Positions 1 through 8,787 of a stretch of 64,000 nucleotides of DNA are shown piece by piece. The position numbers and the translations under genes were made by a program. The stretch spans positions 1 to 64,000 of the forward strand of contig NZ_JAALEG010000014.1 of assembly GCF_011058165.1 (NCBI RefSeq). Direction: 5' to 3'. This DNA is from Rhodococcus aetherivorans (GTDB lineage Bacteria > Actinomycetota > Actinomycetes > Mycobacteriales > Mycobacteriaceae). The notes under the pieces are model-generated. The model ran no database searches. It had not been told where the DNA came from and saw only the letters and a program-made list of their open reading frames with translations. The first letter of the stretch is position 1, and every line of letters begins with the position of its first letter.

Positions 1-272
1 CGGCTTGCCGAGCAGCTCACCGCGCAGCGTGCGGTGCAGCACCGCCTGGGCATGCTTGGCGGAGGTGTAGCCCGCGCCGTTGTCGTAGGCATGGAACGCT
101 GGGTCTGCGTGGCGCCGTTCGCGCCACCCGCGACCGCCGCCTCCGGGGAGTAGTCCGTCAGGAATTCGTGCCAGCTGGCGTCCACGGACGACGGATCGTC
201 CTGGAACCGCTGGTACATCTCGTCAACCAACCACTGGTTCTGTCCGAACTGGGAAGTAGAGCTGCTGCTCAC
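1..272 (-). CDS. kgd: Multifunctional 2-oxoglutarate dehydrogenase/decarboxylase Kgd, N-terminal fragment cut by window edge
   Basis: The reading frame starts at GTG 270-272 and gives [20 protein letters not shown] followed by [22 protein letters not shown]. This is the hallmark N-terminal helix of actinobacterial Kgd (SucA/KGD), a fused E1/E2-like enzyme of the TCA cycle that decarboxylates 2-oxoglutarate with thiamine diphosphate; in the family the segment precedes a linker and the acyltransferase-like domain. Purine-rich sequence and a CGAGG lie upstream of the GTG. Only about 90 codons are inside the window. The recognisable Kgd segment stops near base 100. Beyond that this frame becomes Cys/Arg-rich, unlike the usual Ala/Pro linker, while the neighbouring frame (read left from about base 113) gives a protein-like segment containing [19 protein letters not shown] frameshift or assembly junction at the edge is possible. 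Confidence 0.75.
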   Translation of the reverse strand, partial: MSSSSTSQFGQNQWLVDEMYQRFQDDPSSVDASWHEFLTDYSPEAAVAGGANGATQTQRSMPTTTARATPPPSMPRRCCTARCAVSCSAS

Positions 273-321
273 GGCAGTTGTTCGCCTCGTTTCTTTCTTC
301 GGTACCCGATCGGAGTGCCTA

Positions 322-350
322 TGTATATGAGGCTAGCCCGCGGCTGTGAC
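322..350 (-). promoter_or_regulatory. Predicted sigma-70-type promoter of kgd
   Basis: On the minus strand GTCACA (345-350) and TATACA (322-327) are separated by 17 bp, about 50 bp upstream of the kgd GTG. The 108-bp gap between the ABC exporter stop and kgd is AT-richer than its surroundings and has a T-run (minus strand, complement of 355-360) just after the exporter gene. Position and spacing fit a housekeeping promoter; this is a prediction only. Confidence 0.45.
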
Positions 351-379
351 GAACAAAAAAGCTCTGCCACGGTCGAGAC

Positions 380-3300
380 CTACCTCACAATCTCTGATTC
401 GATGGGATCCCCATCGACGACGGTTCTCGACAGCCGATTATTCCCTGCCCGCATTTGGGCCGCATCACAGAGGGTCGTGTACACGCCTCCGGCGTGCCGC
501 AGTGCGTCGTGCGATCCGGTCTCCACGATGCGCCCGCCGTCGACCACGACGACCAGGTCGGAGCGTGCCGCGGTGGCCAGCCGGTGGGCCACCACCACGG
601 CGGTGCGGCTGCGGGTCACCGACTCGCCCGCCGCGAGCACCGCCCGTTCGGTGCCCGGGTCGAGCGTCGCGGTGGCCTCGTCGAGTAGCAGCAGGTCCGG
701 ATCGACGAGTTCGGCCCGGGCCAGCGCCACGAGCTGACGCTGCCCGGCGGACAGGCCCTGCCCGCGCTCGCCGACGGGATGCAGCATGCCGCCGGGCAGA
801 CCGGCGATCATGTCGAGGGCCCCCACCGCGCGTGCGGCGGCCTCGATGTTCGCGCGGTCCGCGTCGGGCCGCCCGTAGGCGATGTTGCTCGCGACGGTGC
901 CGGTGAACAGGTGCGCCTCCTGCGGGACGACGCCGAGCCGGGCGCGGTACTCGGGCAGGCGATACCCGCGCAGGTCGACGTCGTCGACCCGCACCGAGCC
1001 GGACGTCGGATCGTAGAACCGGGCCAGCAGCTTGACGATCGTGGACTTGCCGGCGCCGGTGCGGCCGACGAGCGACACCGTGGAGCCGGCGGGGAAGTGC
1101 AGGTCCACGCCGGTGAGCGCGTCGGTGTCGGCCCCCGCGTAGCGGAACCCGACGTCGTCGAGGCGCACGTCGCCGCGCAGGTGTCCCGGGACGGGCACCG
1201 TGCCGGTGCCGCCCGTCTCGAGGGAACTCTCGGTGCGCAGCAGGTCGCCGATCCGGCGCAGCCCCACCCGGGCCTGCTGGTAGCCGTCGAACACCTGCGA
1301 CAACTGCTGGATGGGACCGAACAGCAGGCCGAGGTAGAGCACGAACGCGACGAGCACGCCCGCGGTCGTCGCCCCGGAGGCCACCTCCCGGGCTCCGACG
1401 AACACCACCGCGGCCAGCGCGAGGTCGGACAGCAGCGCAATGAACGGGAAGTACAGCGAGATGGCCCGCTGGGAGCGCATCCGGCTGCGCCGGTACGCAT
1501 CGGCGCGCTCGGCGAACCGGCGGGCCGCGAACTCCTCCCGGCGGTAGGCCTGGGCCGCCCGCAGCCCGGTGACGTTCTCCTGGAAGTCCGCGTTGACCAG
1601 GGAGATGCGTTCGCGGGAGACCGAGTAGGCCGTGGACGAGACCCGCCGGAACCACAGCGTCGCCGCGAGCAGCGGCGGCACCACCGCCAGCGCCACCAGC
1701 CCCAGGGTGAGGTCGGTGGCGAGCAGGGCGACCGAGATCCCGACCAGCGTCAGCACGCTCACCACCGCGGTGGACAACCCGGTCTGGATGAACGAGGAGA
1801 GCGCGTCGACGTCCGTGGTCATCCGGGTCATGATGCGGCCGGACAGCTCCCGCTCGTAGTAGTCCAGACCCAGCCGCTGCAGGTGCGCGTAGCTGCGCAC
1901 CCGCAACCCGAACAGCACCCTTTCGCCGGCGCGGGCGGTGAGCACGGTGAGCACCGCGACCACCAGCCAGGCCAGGAGCGCCAGCGCGGCGCCCACGGCG
2001 GTGGCCGCCCACAGCCGCGCGGGTTCGCCCGGCGTGACGCCGCGGTCGACGGCGTAACGCACGATCGACGGGAACGCGATCGACGTCAGCGACTCGACCG
2101 CCAGGCACAGCACCACCGCCGCCAGCAGCCACCGCACCGGCCGCAGCGTCCGGGAGAGGCGGAACTCGGGGTCGGGGCGCCGCAGCTGTGCCGTGTCCAG
2201 CCCCGGTTGCTCGGTGGCCGGGGGCAACGCCTCGACCGCCCGGCGCAGCGCCGGCGTGGGGGCGATCGACCCGAGGGCGCCGCTCATCGGACCGCCGCCG
2301 CGGCCACCCCCGCCCGGCCCCGCCTGCGGCGCGGCCGCCCGGACCGCGGCCGGATCGGAGTCGGGCGCCGCCTCCGGCCACAACGCTTCGACGCCGTACC
2401 CGTCGGCGCGGTCCGGCTCCGGCGTCTCGTCCTCGGCGCCACTGAGCAGGGCCCGGAACAGGGCGTTGCGCGCCTCGAGTTCGTGGACGGTCCCGGAGTC
2501 GACGACGCGACCGCCGTCGAGCACCGCGACCCGGTCGGCGAGCGACAGCGTGGACCGCCGGTGCGCGAGGATCAGCGTGGTGCGCTTCGGGCGCGCCCGC
2601 AGCGCCGCGAAGATCGCGGCCTCCGTCTCCGCGTCCACCGCGGAGGTCGCGTCGTCGAGGATCAGCACCCGGGGGTCGAGCAGCAGCGCCCGGGCGAGCG
2701 CGACGCGCTGCCGTTGCCCACCCGACAGCGTCAGACCGCGCTCCCCGACGACGGTGTCGTACCCGTCGGGGAGCGCCTCGACGAACTCGTCGGCGCACGC
2801 CGCCCGCGCGGCGGCGCGGATCTCCTCGGCGCTCGCCTCGGGCCGGCCCAGCGCGATGTTCGCCGCGATCGTGTCCGAGAACAGGAACGGTTCGTCGAAC
2901 ACCAGGCTCACCGCCTCGCGCAGGTGCTCGGCGCGCAGGGCGCCGACGTCGATCCTGTCGCCGTCGGCGGTGGTGACGTACACGGCGCCGGATTCGGGGG
3001 CGTAGAACCGGGGCAGCAGCAGCGACATCGCCGTCTTGCCGGAGCCGGCGGAGCCGACCACGGCGACGGTCTCGCCCGGCGCCAGTTCGAGGTCGAGACC
3101 GTCGAGCACGGGCCGGCCGGGCTCGAAACCGAACGTCACCGCGTCGAGGACCAGCCCCAGCGGCCCGTCCGGCAGCGGCGCCGGATGCGGCGGGTCGGCG
3201 ACGTCGGGCTCGGTGTCGATCACCTCGTACACCCGCTCGACCGCGGCGCGGGAGAGCTGCGCCATGATCACCACCGAGAACAGCGTGCGCGTCGTCGCGG

Positions 3301-4180
3301 TCATCGTCGCCAGGTAGGCGGCGAACGCGAGGAACGTGCCGACGGTGACGGTGCCCTGCAGGGCCAGCCAGCCGCCGAGCGCGATCACGGCGACGAGCCC
3401 GAGTTGCGGGATGGCACCCATCGGGGCGGCGAACGTGGCGTTGATCCGGGCGGCGCGCATGCGCTCGGCATAGAGGGCGCGGCCGTGCTGTTCGAGCTGG
3501 TCCACGGCGCGGGCCTCCTGCCCGAACCCCTTGACCACCCGCACCCCGGTGACGGTCTCCTCCACGTGCTGGGCCAGGTCGGCCGCGCGTTGCTGCGCCG
3601 ACCACGTCGCCGCGAACAGTTTGGGCCGGACGACGGCGACCACCCCGGCGATCACCGGGACGGTGACGAGGGCGACGAGGGTCAGCAGCGGCGAGAGCAC
3701 CGCCATGATCACCAGCGCCAGCGCGAACTGCAACAGCGCCCCGGCCGACATGGGGACCATCGCCAGCAGGCCCTGGACGAGTTGCAGGTCGGTGATCGAC
3801 CGCGACACCACCTGCCCGGTGCGGATCTGGTCCTGGCCGCGCCCGTCGAGCCGCTGCAGCGAGGCGAGCAGCCCGAGCCGCAGGTCGTGCTGCACGTCCA
3901 GCGAGAGCCGGCCGGCGAGCATCCGCCGGCCGTACTGACACCCGAACCGCACCAGCGCGCCCACTGCGATCGCCGCCGCCGCCAGCCCGATCAGCTGCAG
4001 GTCGTGGCCGTCGGGGTGGGTGGCGCTGTCGAGCGCCAGCTTGGTCAGCAACGGGAACGTGATGTCGATCAGTGCGGCGACGACGGTGACGGTCAGCGCG
4101 CCGAGCGCGACGCGGCGATGCTGCCAGGCCTCCGCGCCCAGCCGACGGATCCAACCGGGGGAACGCGCGTCGTGTGCCAT
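380..4180 (-). CDS. Fused two-half ABC exporter (TM-NBD-TM-NBD), multidrug/lipid type
   Basis: A 1266-residue protein with two complete ABC-exporter halves in one chain. Each half has about six membrane segments followed by a nucleotide-binding domain. NBD1: Walker A GSAGSGKT near residue 377, signature LSGGQ near 483, Walker B ending LDDATSAVD near 508, so the catalytic Glu is Asp. NBD2: Walker A GRTGAGKST near 1043, signature LSAGQ near 1145, Walker B LDEATATLD near 1167. An acidic/Gly-rich linker of about 60 residues joins the halves. This is the asymmetry of heterodimeric exporters: the site built from NBD1 Walker motifs and the NBD2 signature is degenerate, the other is canonical. It lies just upstream of kgd on the same strand. 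Substrate unknown; drugs or lipids are possible. Confidence 0.9.
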   Translation of the reverse strand: MAHDARSPGWIRRLGAEAWQHRRVALGALTVTVVAALIDITFPLLTKLALDSATHPDGHDLQLIGLAAAAIAVGALVRFGCQYGRRMLAGRLSLDVQHDLRLGLLASLQRLDGRGQDQIRTGQVVSRSITDLQLVQGLLAMVPMSAGALLQFALALVIMAVLSPLLTLVALVTVPVIAGVVAVVRPKLFAATWSAQQRAADLAQHVEETVTGVRVVKGFGQEARAVDQLEQHGRALYAERMRAARINATFAAPMGAIPQLGLVAVIALGGWLALQGTVTVGTFLAFAAYLATMTATTRTLFSVVIMAQLSRAAVERVYEVIDTEPDVADPPHPAPLPDGPLGLVLDAVTFGFEPGRPVLDGLDLELAPGETVAVVGSAGSGKTAMSLLLPRFYAPESGAVYVTTADGDRIDVGALRAEHLREAVSLVFDEPFLFSDTIAANIALGRPEASAEEIRAAARAACADEFVEALPDGYDTVVGERGLTLSGGQRQRVALARALLLDPRVLILDDATSAVDAETEAAIFAALRARPKRTTLILAHRRSTLSLADRVAVLDGGRVVDSGTVHELEARNALFRALLSGAEDETPEPDRADGYGVEALWPEAAPDSDPAAVRAAAPQAGPGGGGRGGGPMSGALGSIAPTPALRRAVEALPPATEQPGLDTAQLRRPDPEFRLSRTLRPVRWLLAAVVLCLAVESLTSIAFPSIVRYAVDRGVTPGEPARLWAATAVGAALALLAWLVVAVLTVLTARAGERVLFGLRVRSYAHLQRLGLDYYERELSGRIMTRMTTDVDALSSFIQTGLSTAVVSVLTLVGISVALLATDLTLGLVALAVVPPLLAATLWFRRVSSTAYSVSRERISLVNADFQENVTGLRAAQAYRREEFAARRFAERADAYRRSRMRSQRAISLYFPFIALLSDLALAAVVFVGAREVASGATTAGVLVAFVLYLGLLFGPIQQLSQVFDGYQQARVGLRRIGDLLRTESSLETGGTGTVPVPGHLRGDVRLDDVGFRYAGADTDALTGVDLHFPAGSTVSLVGRTGAGKSTIVKLLARFYDPTSGSVRVDDVDLRGYRLPEYRARLGVVPQEAHLFTGTVASNIAYGRPDADRANIEAAARAVGALDMIAGLPGGMLHPVGERGQGLSAGQRQLVALARAELVDPDLLLLDEATATLDPGTERAVLAAGESVTRSRTAVVVAHRLATAARSDLVVVVDGGRIVETGSHDALRHAGGVYTTLCDAAQMRAGNNRLSRTVVDGDPIESEIVR

Positions 4181-4223
4181 CGTCTTCCGACATTAGCGCC
4201 GGCCGGGGACACGGGAGGACTCT

Positions 4224-4288
4224 GCGGCGAGGGGGCGGTTGTTGCGCCCACCACTCGATCGATGCCGCAGCAACCTCCCCTTCGCCGC
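4224..4288. terminator. Long imperfect hairpin between the ABC-2 operon and the ABC exporter gene
   Basis: Bases 4224-4245 and 4267-4288 are complementary at 19 of 22 positions, with a 21-nt loop. It sits 18 bp past the stop of the upstream minus-strand permease gene. There is no T-run, so it may be a Rho-dependent or structural 3' end; it could equally be a stem in the leader of the exporter. Confidence 0.5.
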
Positions 4289-4305
4289 GAGAACCGCCGT
4301 CGGAC

Positions 4306-5091
4306 TCAGACGATGTCGCGGGTCCGGGTGCGCCACCAGCCGAGGCCGCAGATCAGCGCGGTCCAGCCGAGCAGCCCCAGCGGCGCCGCCGGCCACGTCA
4401 CGGCCGGGTCGACCTCCTCGGGCAGGTCGATGACGGTGAAGACCGTGTACCAGGTGAGCTGCCCGGGCAGCAGCCGGGCGAGTGCGCCCGCCCCGAGGCC
4501 GTCGAGGATCAGCGAGACGATCAGCTCCCCGAACGGGATCCAGGCGGTGATCGCCAGGACGCTGCCGGCCGTCGACCCGGTGAGCAGGCCGAGTCCGGCG
4601 CCCATGAGGGCCCACAGCATCGCGGCGAACAGGCCGGCGCCGAGGACCGCGGCGACACTGCCCGCACCCGAGCCGTCACCGGCGAGACCACCGCCGAACA
4701 TCAGGATGGTCAGCATCGACACGGCCTCGACCACCACGCAGTACAGCAGCCCGAACGCGACCGCCGTCGTCAGCTTGGCGGCGATCACCCCGTCGCGGCC
4801 GCGCGTGGTCAGGAAACTGGTGACGATGGTGCGGTGCTGGAACTCGCTGCCCGTGTTGACCACCCCGAACAGCGCCGCGAACAGGAACACCAGCGCGAGC
4901 GCGACGCTCACCCCGATCGCGGCGGCGGCGGTCTCGGCGAAGCTCTCGCCGACGAGGCTCTCGAGCGTGCCGAGGATCGGCAGGGTCAGCGCACCGGAGA
5001 ACAGGCCCACCACCACCGGGGTGATGCCGAGGATCCACCAGTAGCGCAGGCCCAGGACCTTGCGGAACTCGGCCGTCAGCAACGCGGTCAT
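4306..5091 (-). CDS. ABC-2 type transporter permease
   Basis: A 261-residue integral membrane protein starting MTALLTAEFRKVLGLRYWW, the typical amphipathic start of ABC-2 permeases. About six hydrophobic segments follow, with the usual pattern of a long hydrophilic connection after the first and a polar loop before the last (the LTWYTVFTVIDLPEEVDP region). The ATG at 5089-5091 overlaps the stop of the ATPase gene (ATGA), so the two are translationally coupled. A longer in-frame upstream start exists but would be buried in the ATPase coding sequence. Together they form an ABC-2 exporter of unknown substrate. Confidence 0.85.
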   Translation of the reverse strand: MTALLTAEFRKVLGLRYWWILGITPVVVGLFSGALTLPILGTLESLVGESFAETAAAAIGVSVALALVFLFAALFGVVNTGSEFQHRTIVTSFLTTRGRDGVIAAKLTTAVAFGLLYCVVVEAVSMLTILMFGGGLAGDGSGAGSVAAVLGAGLFAAMLWALMGAGLGLLTGSTAGSVLAITAWIPFGELIVSLILDGLGAGALARLLPGQLTWYTVFTVIDLPEEVDPAVTWPAAPLGLLGWTALICGLGWWRTRTRDIV

Positions 5092-6179
5092 CGGGGTCCC
5101 TCCCAGCCGGTCGGCGAATGCTGTTGCCCGGGCGGGAACGGGCCGGGCGGCGGGAACTGTCCCGGGTAGGGCGGCTGCTGCGGGGGCGTCGGCCCCTGCA
5201 TGCCCCACCCCGGCGCGGCCCCCACGTACTGCCCGGCCGTCATCGCCAGGAACACCTGTTCGAGGTCGGCGTGCTCGACGCTCGTCCCGAACACCGTCAC
5301 GCCGTGTCCGGCGGCGAGCGCCGCGACGCGCTCGGGCTCCACCCCGACGATCGCGAGCCGGCCGTCCGGCTGCACCTGCGCGTCGGTGTGGCCCGCCGCG
5401 GCCAGCGCCGTCGCCAGGCGGGCCGGGTCGGAGGCGGCGACGAGGACCCGCGCGCGGTGCGCGTGCCGCAGGTCCGCCGTCGTGCCCTGGTGCACGAGCA
5501 TGCCGCGGCTGATGATCACCAGACGGTCGGCCGTCTGCTCGACCTCCCGCAGGATGTGGCTCGAGATCAGCACGGTGCCCCCGGAACGCGCGTAGCCGAG
5601 CAGGAAGTCGCGCAGCCAGGCCATGCCTTCGGGGTCCAGGCCGTTCGCCGGTTCGTCGAGCACGAGGTAGCGCGGTTCGCCGAGCAGCGCGGTGGCCAGG
5701 GCCAGCCGCTGCCGCATGCCGAGGGAGAACTCGCCGATCTGCCGTCGGGCGGCCGCGCCGAGCCCGACCAGGTCGAGAACGTGCCGCACCCGGGCCGCCG
5801 GCACGCCGATCGCGGCGGCGTACACGTCGAGATGGGTTCCGGCGGTGTGCTTGGGATGGAAGCTCTGCGCGTCCAGCACTGCACCGACCACCCGCGCCGG
5901 CTGCGGCAGCGAGGTGAAGGGCATCCCGTCGACGAGCGCGGCACCGGCCGTCGGGCGCACCAGACCGAGCAGCATCCGCAGGGTCGTCGTCTTCCCGGAG
6001 CCGTTCGGTCCGAGGAATCCCGTGATCGATCCCGGCGGGACGGAGAACGACAGGTCCGACACCGCCGGCACGTTGCGGAAGGTCTTGCTCAGCCCCTGCA
6101 CGGCGATGCCCGGCGGCGGCGCGGCCGCGTTCGCGTACCCGGCGCCGGCGACCGGCCCCGTCGGGAACGGCGCTGTCAT
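5088..6179 (-). CDS. ABC-2 type transporter ATP-binding protein with Pro/Gly-rich tail
   Basis: A 363-residue ATPase of the DrrA/CcmA type. Motifs: Walker A GPNGSGKTT near residue 60, signature FSLGMRQRLALATALL near 152, Walker B YLVLDEPANGLDP near 178, and the switch His in ISSHILREVEQ near 208. The last 45 or so residues are a low-complexity Pro/Gly/Gln extension (PPQQPPYPGQFPPPGPF), not part of the family core. It energises the permease encoded immediately downstream, whose start overlaps this stop. Confidence 0.9.
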   Translation of the reverse strand: MTAPFPTGPVAGAGYANAAAPPPGIAVQGLSKTFRNVPAVSDLSFSVPPGSITGFLGPNGSGKTTTLRMLLGLVRPTAGAALVDGMPFTSLPQPARVVGAVLDAQSFHPKHTAGTHLDVYAAAIGVPAARVRHVLDLVGLGAAARRQIGEFSLGMRQRLALATALLGEPRYLVLDEPANGLDPEGMAWLRDFLLGYARSGGTVLISSHILREVEQTADRLVIISRGMLVHQGTTADLRHAHRARVLVAASDPARLATALAAAGHTDAQVQPDGRLAIVGVEPERVAALAAGHGVTVFGTSVEHADLEQVFLAMTAGQYVGAAPGWGMQGPTPPQQPPYPGQFPPPGPFPPGQQHSPTGWEGPR

Positions 6180-6222
6180 CGATACCCTCCCTGGTGTGGG
6201 CCCCTGCTCGGACCCCGCGAGC

Positions 6223-7062
6223 CTACGTGCCCGGCGCGGCGGACCGGGAGAAGGACCGGTCGAGGAAGGGAAGCACCAGTTCGAGGAATTCGCTCGGGGC
6301 GTCGAGCTGCGGGCAGTGCCCGGCGTCCGGAATGATCGCGACCCGTCGCCGGGCCCCGGTGTTCACCCGGCCCGCGGCGCGCGCCGGGGTGATCAGATCC
6401 CGCTCGCCCCACACCAGCAGCGCCGGCACGGTCAGGGAGTTCACCATCTCGGGAATCGGCAGCCGGCCCAGTTCGGGGATCACGGCCCGGCCGACGGCCA
6501 GCATGGTCTCGATGCTGCGCCGTGTCGCGTAGTTCGCCGCGAACGCGGTGCGCGTGTCGACGCCCAGCCGGTCCGGGCGGTGCAGCGCCGCGCGGGTGTA
6601 CAGGGCGGCGACGGCGAACTGCACGAGCGCCGGCGGCACGGGCCGGGACAGCGCGCGCGACACCATGTCCAACGGCAGCCGCGCTCCGCCCAGCCAGCTG
6701 CGCGGTATGCCGGCCATCCCCGGCATGTCGGCGAGTACGACGCCGTCCACCCGGCGCGGATACGTCGACGCGAACGCCAGCGACGTCACCGCTCCCAGCG
6801 AATTGCCGATCAGCGCAACCGGATCCCGGCAGTCGGCGATCACGTCGGCGACGGTGTCGACGTAGTGGTCCAGTACCGGCGCCCGCCAGTGCCCGGCGCT
6901 CCGGCCGAACCCCGGCAGGTCGACGGTCAGGACCCGGTGGCGTTCGGCCAGGGCCGGGGCCACCTTGCACCAGGTGCCCCCGTGGTCGGAGTATCCGTGC
7001 AGGAGGACCACGGTGCGCGGGCCGGATCCGCTCTCGCGCACGAACACCGTGCCCGCGGACAT
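6223..7062 (-). CDS. Alpha/beta-fold hydrolase
   Basis: 279 residues with the full alpha/beta hydrolase pattern: oxyanion motif HGYSDHG near 22, nucleophile elbow GNSLG near 98, acid region WGERDLITP near 220 and catalytic His in DAGHCPQLDAPSEF near 252. The sequence resembles the meta-cleavage hydrolase/lipase-like group, but nothing fixes the substrate. It begins one base after the stop of the membrane-protein gene upstream, so the two are probably one operon. Confidence 0.85.
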   Translation of the reverse strand: MSAGTVFVRESGSGPRTVVLLHGYSDHGGTWCKVAPALAERHRVLTVDLPGFGRSAGHWRAPVLDHYVDTVADVIADCRDPVALIGNSLGAVTSLAFASTYPRRVDGVVLADMPGMAGIPRSWLGGARLPLDMVSRALSRPVPPALVQFAVAALYTRAALHRPDRLGVDTRTAFAANYATRRSIETMLAVGRAVIPELGRLPIPEMVNSLTVPALLVWGERDLITPARAAGRVNTGARRRVAIIPDAGHCPQLDAPSEFLELVLPFLDRSFSRSAAPGT

Positions 7063-7063
7063 C

Positions 7064-7813
7064 TCACCAGCCGGTCAGGGGAGAGGACAGCGCCTGCCAG
7101 TTCGGATCGCCGTCCGGCCCGGTGGCCGGTCCGGCGAGCGGCGGACGCTTCGCCGGCCACTGCGCCGGCGGCGGGCCGAACGCATCGCGCGCGTTCGCGA
7201 TGACCCGCTTGCCCAGCGCGCGGTTGCCCACGCCGCCGATCGCGGCACCGATCCCGGCCGGCACCAGCTTGCCGAACACGAGGGCGCTGCGCTTGGCGAG
7301 GTACTTGCGGACGAACGTCCGCGCGAGCGACTTGTTCACGGACCTCAGCTGGGCGCCGGGGATCTTGCCGGTGATCGCCGACGTCCACGTCTTCGCGGTC
7401 GTGCCCGTGGCCCGCTCGACGATCTCCATGCCTGCCTCACCCAGTGCCACGGCGAGCACGAGGGCGCGGCGCTGCTCGTGCTCGTGCGGTTCGATCCCGT
7501 GCACCGACGCCACCGCAAGCGTCAGCAGCGCGGCAGCCTCGAGGAAGAACGCGGTTTCGGCGCCGACCGCGGCGATCGATGCGAGCGTGCCGATGCCGGG
7601 AACGGTCGCGGCGGCGCCCGCCGCCGTGCCGCTGCCGGTGACTCCGTTGAGGAAGATCTTCTCCAGCCGCGCAATGATCTGCTCCGGAGTCTCGCCGGGA
7701 TGGGCGCGCCGCGTCAGTTCGACGTAGCGCGCCACCGCGGGCGCCTGCAGCCTGCTGCCGTTGTCCAGGAGCGTGACGAGATACTTCTCCACGCGTCCCA
7801 CCCTGTCGGTCAT
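7064..7813 (-). CDS. Conserved protein with hydrophobic core, EcsC-like
   Basis: 249 residues. An N-terminal soluble part (YVELTRRAHPGETPEQIIAR) precedes a hydrophobic Ala/Gly-rich core, about residues 60-110 (TVPGIGTLASIAAVGAETAF), and a second Gly-rich segment near 200 (GKLVPAGIGAAIGGVGNRAL). The pattern resembles EcsC-type membrane-associated proteins, but the match is by eye. It is first gene of a two-gene unit with the alpha/beta hydrolase. No function can be assigned. Confidence 0.7.
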   Translation of the reverse strand: MTDRVGRVEKYLVTLLDNGSRLQAPAVARYVELTRRAHPGETPEQIIARLEKIFLNGVTGSGTAAGAAATVPGIGTLASIAAVGAETAFFLEAAALLTLAVASVHGIEPHEHEQRRALVLAVALGEAGMEIVERATGTTAKTWTSAITGKIPGAQLRSVNKSLARTFVRKYLAKRSALVFGKLVPAGIGAAIGGVGNRALGKRVIANARDAFGPPPAQWPAKRPPLAGPATGPDGDPNWQALSSPLTGW

Positions 7814-7929
7814 CGTTCCGTCCTCGATCCTCCCGGCCCTCCCGGGCCTGCATGCGCCGCCGTGAGTCCACGGCTGCTTACCCCGTGTACCCCATGGGCG
7901 TGTCCTCTATCCCTGTTTACCCTGGGACC

Positions 7930-8787
7930 GTGACCGGCATCTCGGACGGTGCCCGGCGGCGGCCCGCCCCGTCGCTGCGTCCCTACGTGCGCGGTTACGA
8001 CGGGTACCGGCTGACGGGCTTCGCACCCGGCACCCACCTCGGCCTGCCGTCCCCGGACCTGACCGTCGTGCTCACGATCGGCGCACCGCTCGAACTCGCG
8101 CGGGCCGCCGCACCGGGCCAGGGGCCCGGCCGGTTCGGTGCGCTCGCGAGCGGGCTGGCCACCACCGCCGTCACCATCGCCCACGACGGCAACCAGCACG
8201 GCATCCAGCTCGCACTCACCCCGGCGGGAGCCCGGGTGCTGCTGGGCGTTCCCGCCGGTGCGCTCGGCGCCTGGGTCGTCGACCTCGAGGAGGTGCTCGG
8301 CGCCGCCGCCCGCGAGCTCGGCGAACGGATCGCCGCCACCGGGGCGTGGGAGAGCCGGTTTCGGGTCCTCGACGAGGTGCTCGGCCGGCGGCTCGCCGGC
8401 GGGCGCGGCGAGATCGATCCCCGCCTGCGGCACGCGTGGCGCAGGCTGCAGGACCCGCGTTCGCCGGGGCCGCGGATCACCGATCTGGCCGACGAGATCG
8501 GCTGGAGCCGAAGGCATCTGACGTCGCGATTCACCGCCGAGTTCGGGGTCGGGCCCAAGGAGGCGGCACGGGTGATCCGATTCGACCGGTCCCGTCGGCT
8601 GCTGCGCAGCCCCGGGCCGCACGTGCTCGCCGACGTGGCCGCCCGGTGCGGGTTCTACGACCAGGCCCACCTCGCGCGGGAATGGCGCGAGATCGCCGGG
8701 GTCCCGCCGTCGCGCTGGCTGCGCGACGAGCAGTTCCCAATCGTCCAAGACGGCGACCCGGCCGTCGACGAACACTGGCAGACATGA
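7930..8787 (+). CDS. AraC-family transcriptional regulator
   Basis: About 285 residues from GTG 7930; an ATG at 7894 or 7852 would add 12 or 26 residues of low-complexity sequence, so the start is uncertain. The C-terminal third (about residues 180-280) is an AraC double helix-turn-helix: DEIGWSRRHLTSRFTAEFGV and then LADVAARCGFYDQAHLAREW. The N-terminal part looks like the effector-binding region of the DUF6597-type group. It overlaps the VOC gene by ATGA, so regulator and enzyme are co-transcribed. Short repeats around 7880-7925 (GTACCCCATGGG, TTTACCCTGGG) could be its own binding sites. Confidence 0.85.
   Translation: MTGISDGARRRPAPSLRPYVRGYDGYRLTGFAPGTHLGLPSPDLTVVLTIGAPLELARAAAPGQGPGRFGALASGLATTAVTIAHDGNQHGIQLALTPAGARVLLGVPAGALGAWVVDLEEVLGAAARELGERIAATGAWESRFRVLDEVLGRRLAGGRGEIDPRLRHAWRRLQDPRSPGPRITDLADEIGWSRRHLTSRFTAEFGVGPKEAARVIRFDRSRRLLRSPGPHVLADVAARCGFYDQAHLAREWREIAGVPPSRWLRDEQFPIVQDGDPAVDEHWQT

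Noticed and set aside
465-4193. Very long open frames (over 1200 codons) antisense or out of frame to the ABC exporter, and the 1421-codon plus-strand frame 779-5044
   Set aside because: They are shadows of the ABC genes: Arg/Ala/Pro/Gly-rich or His/Gln/Arg-rich composition with no domain logic, caused by high GC at third codon positions.
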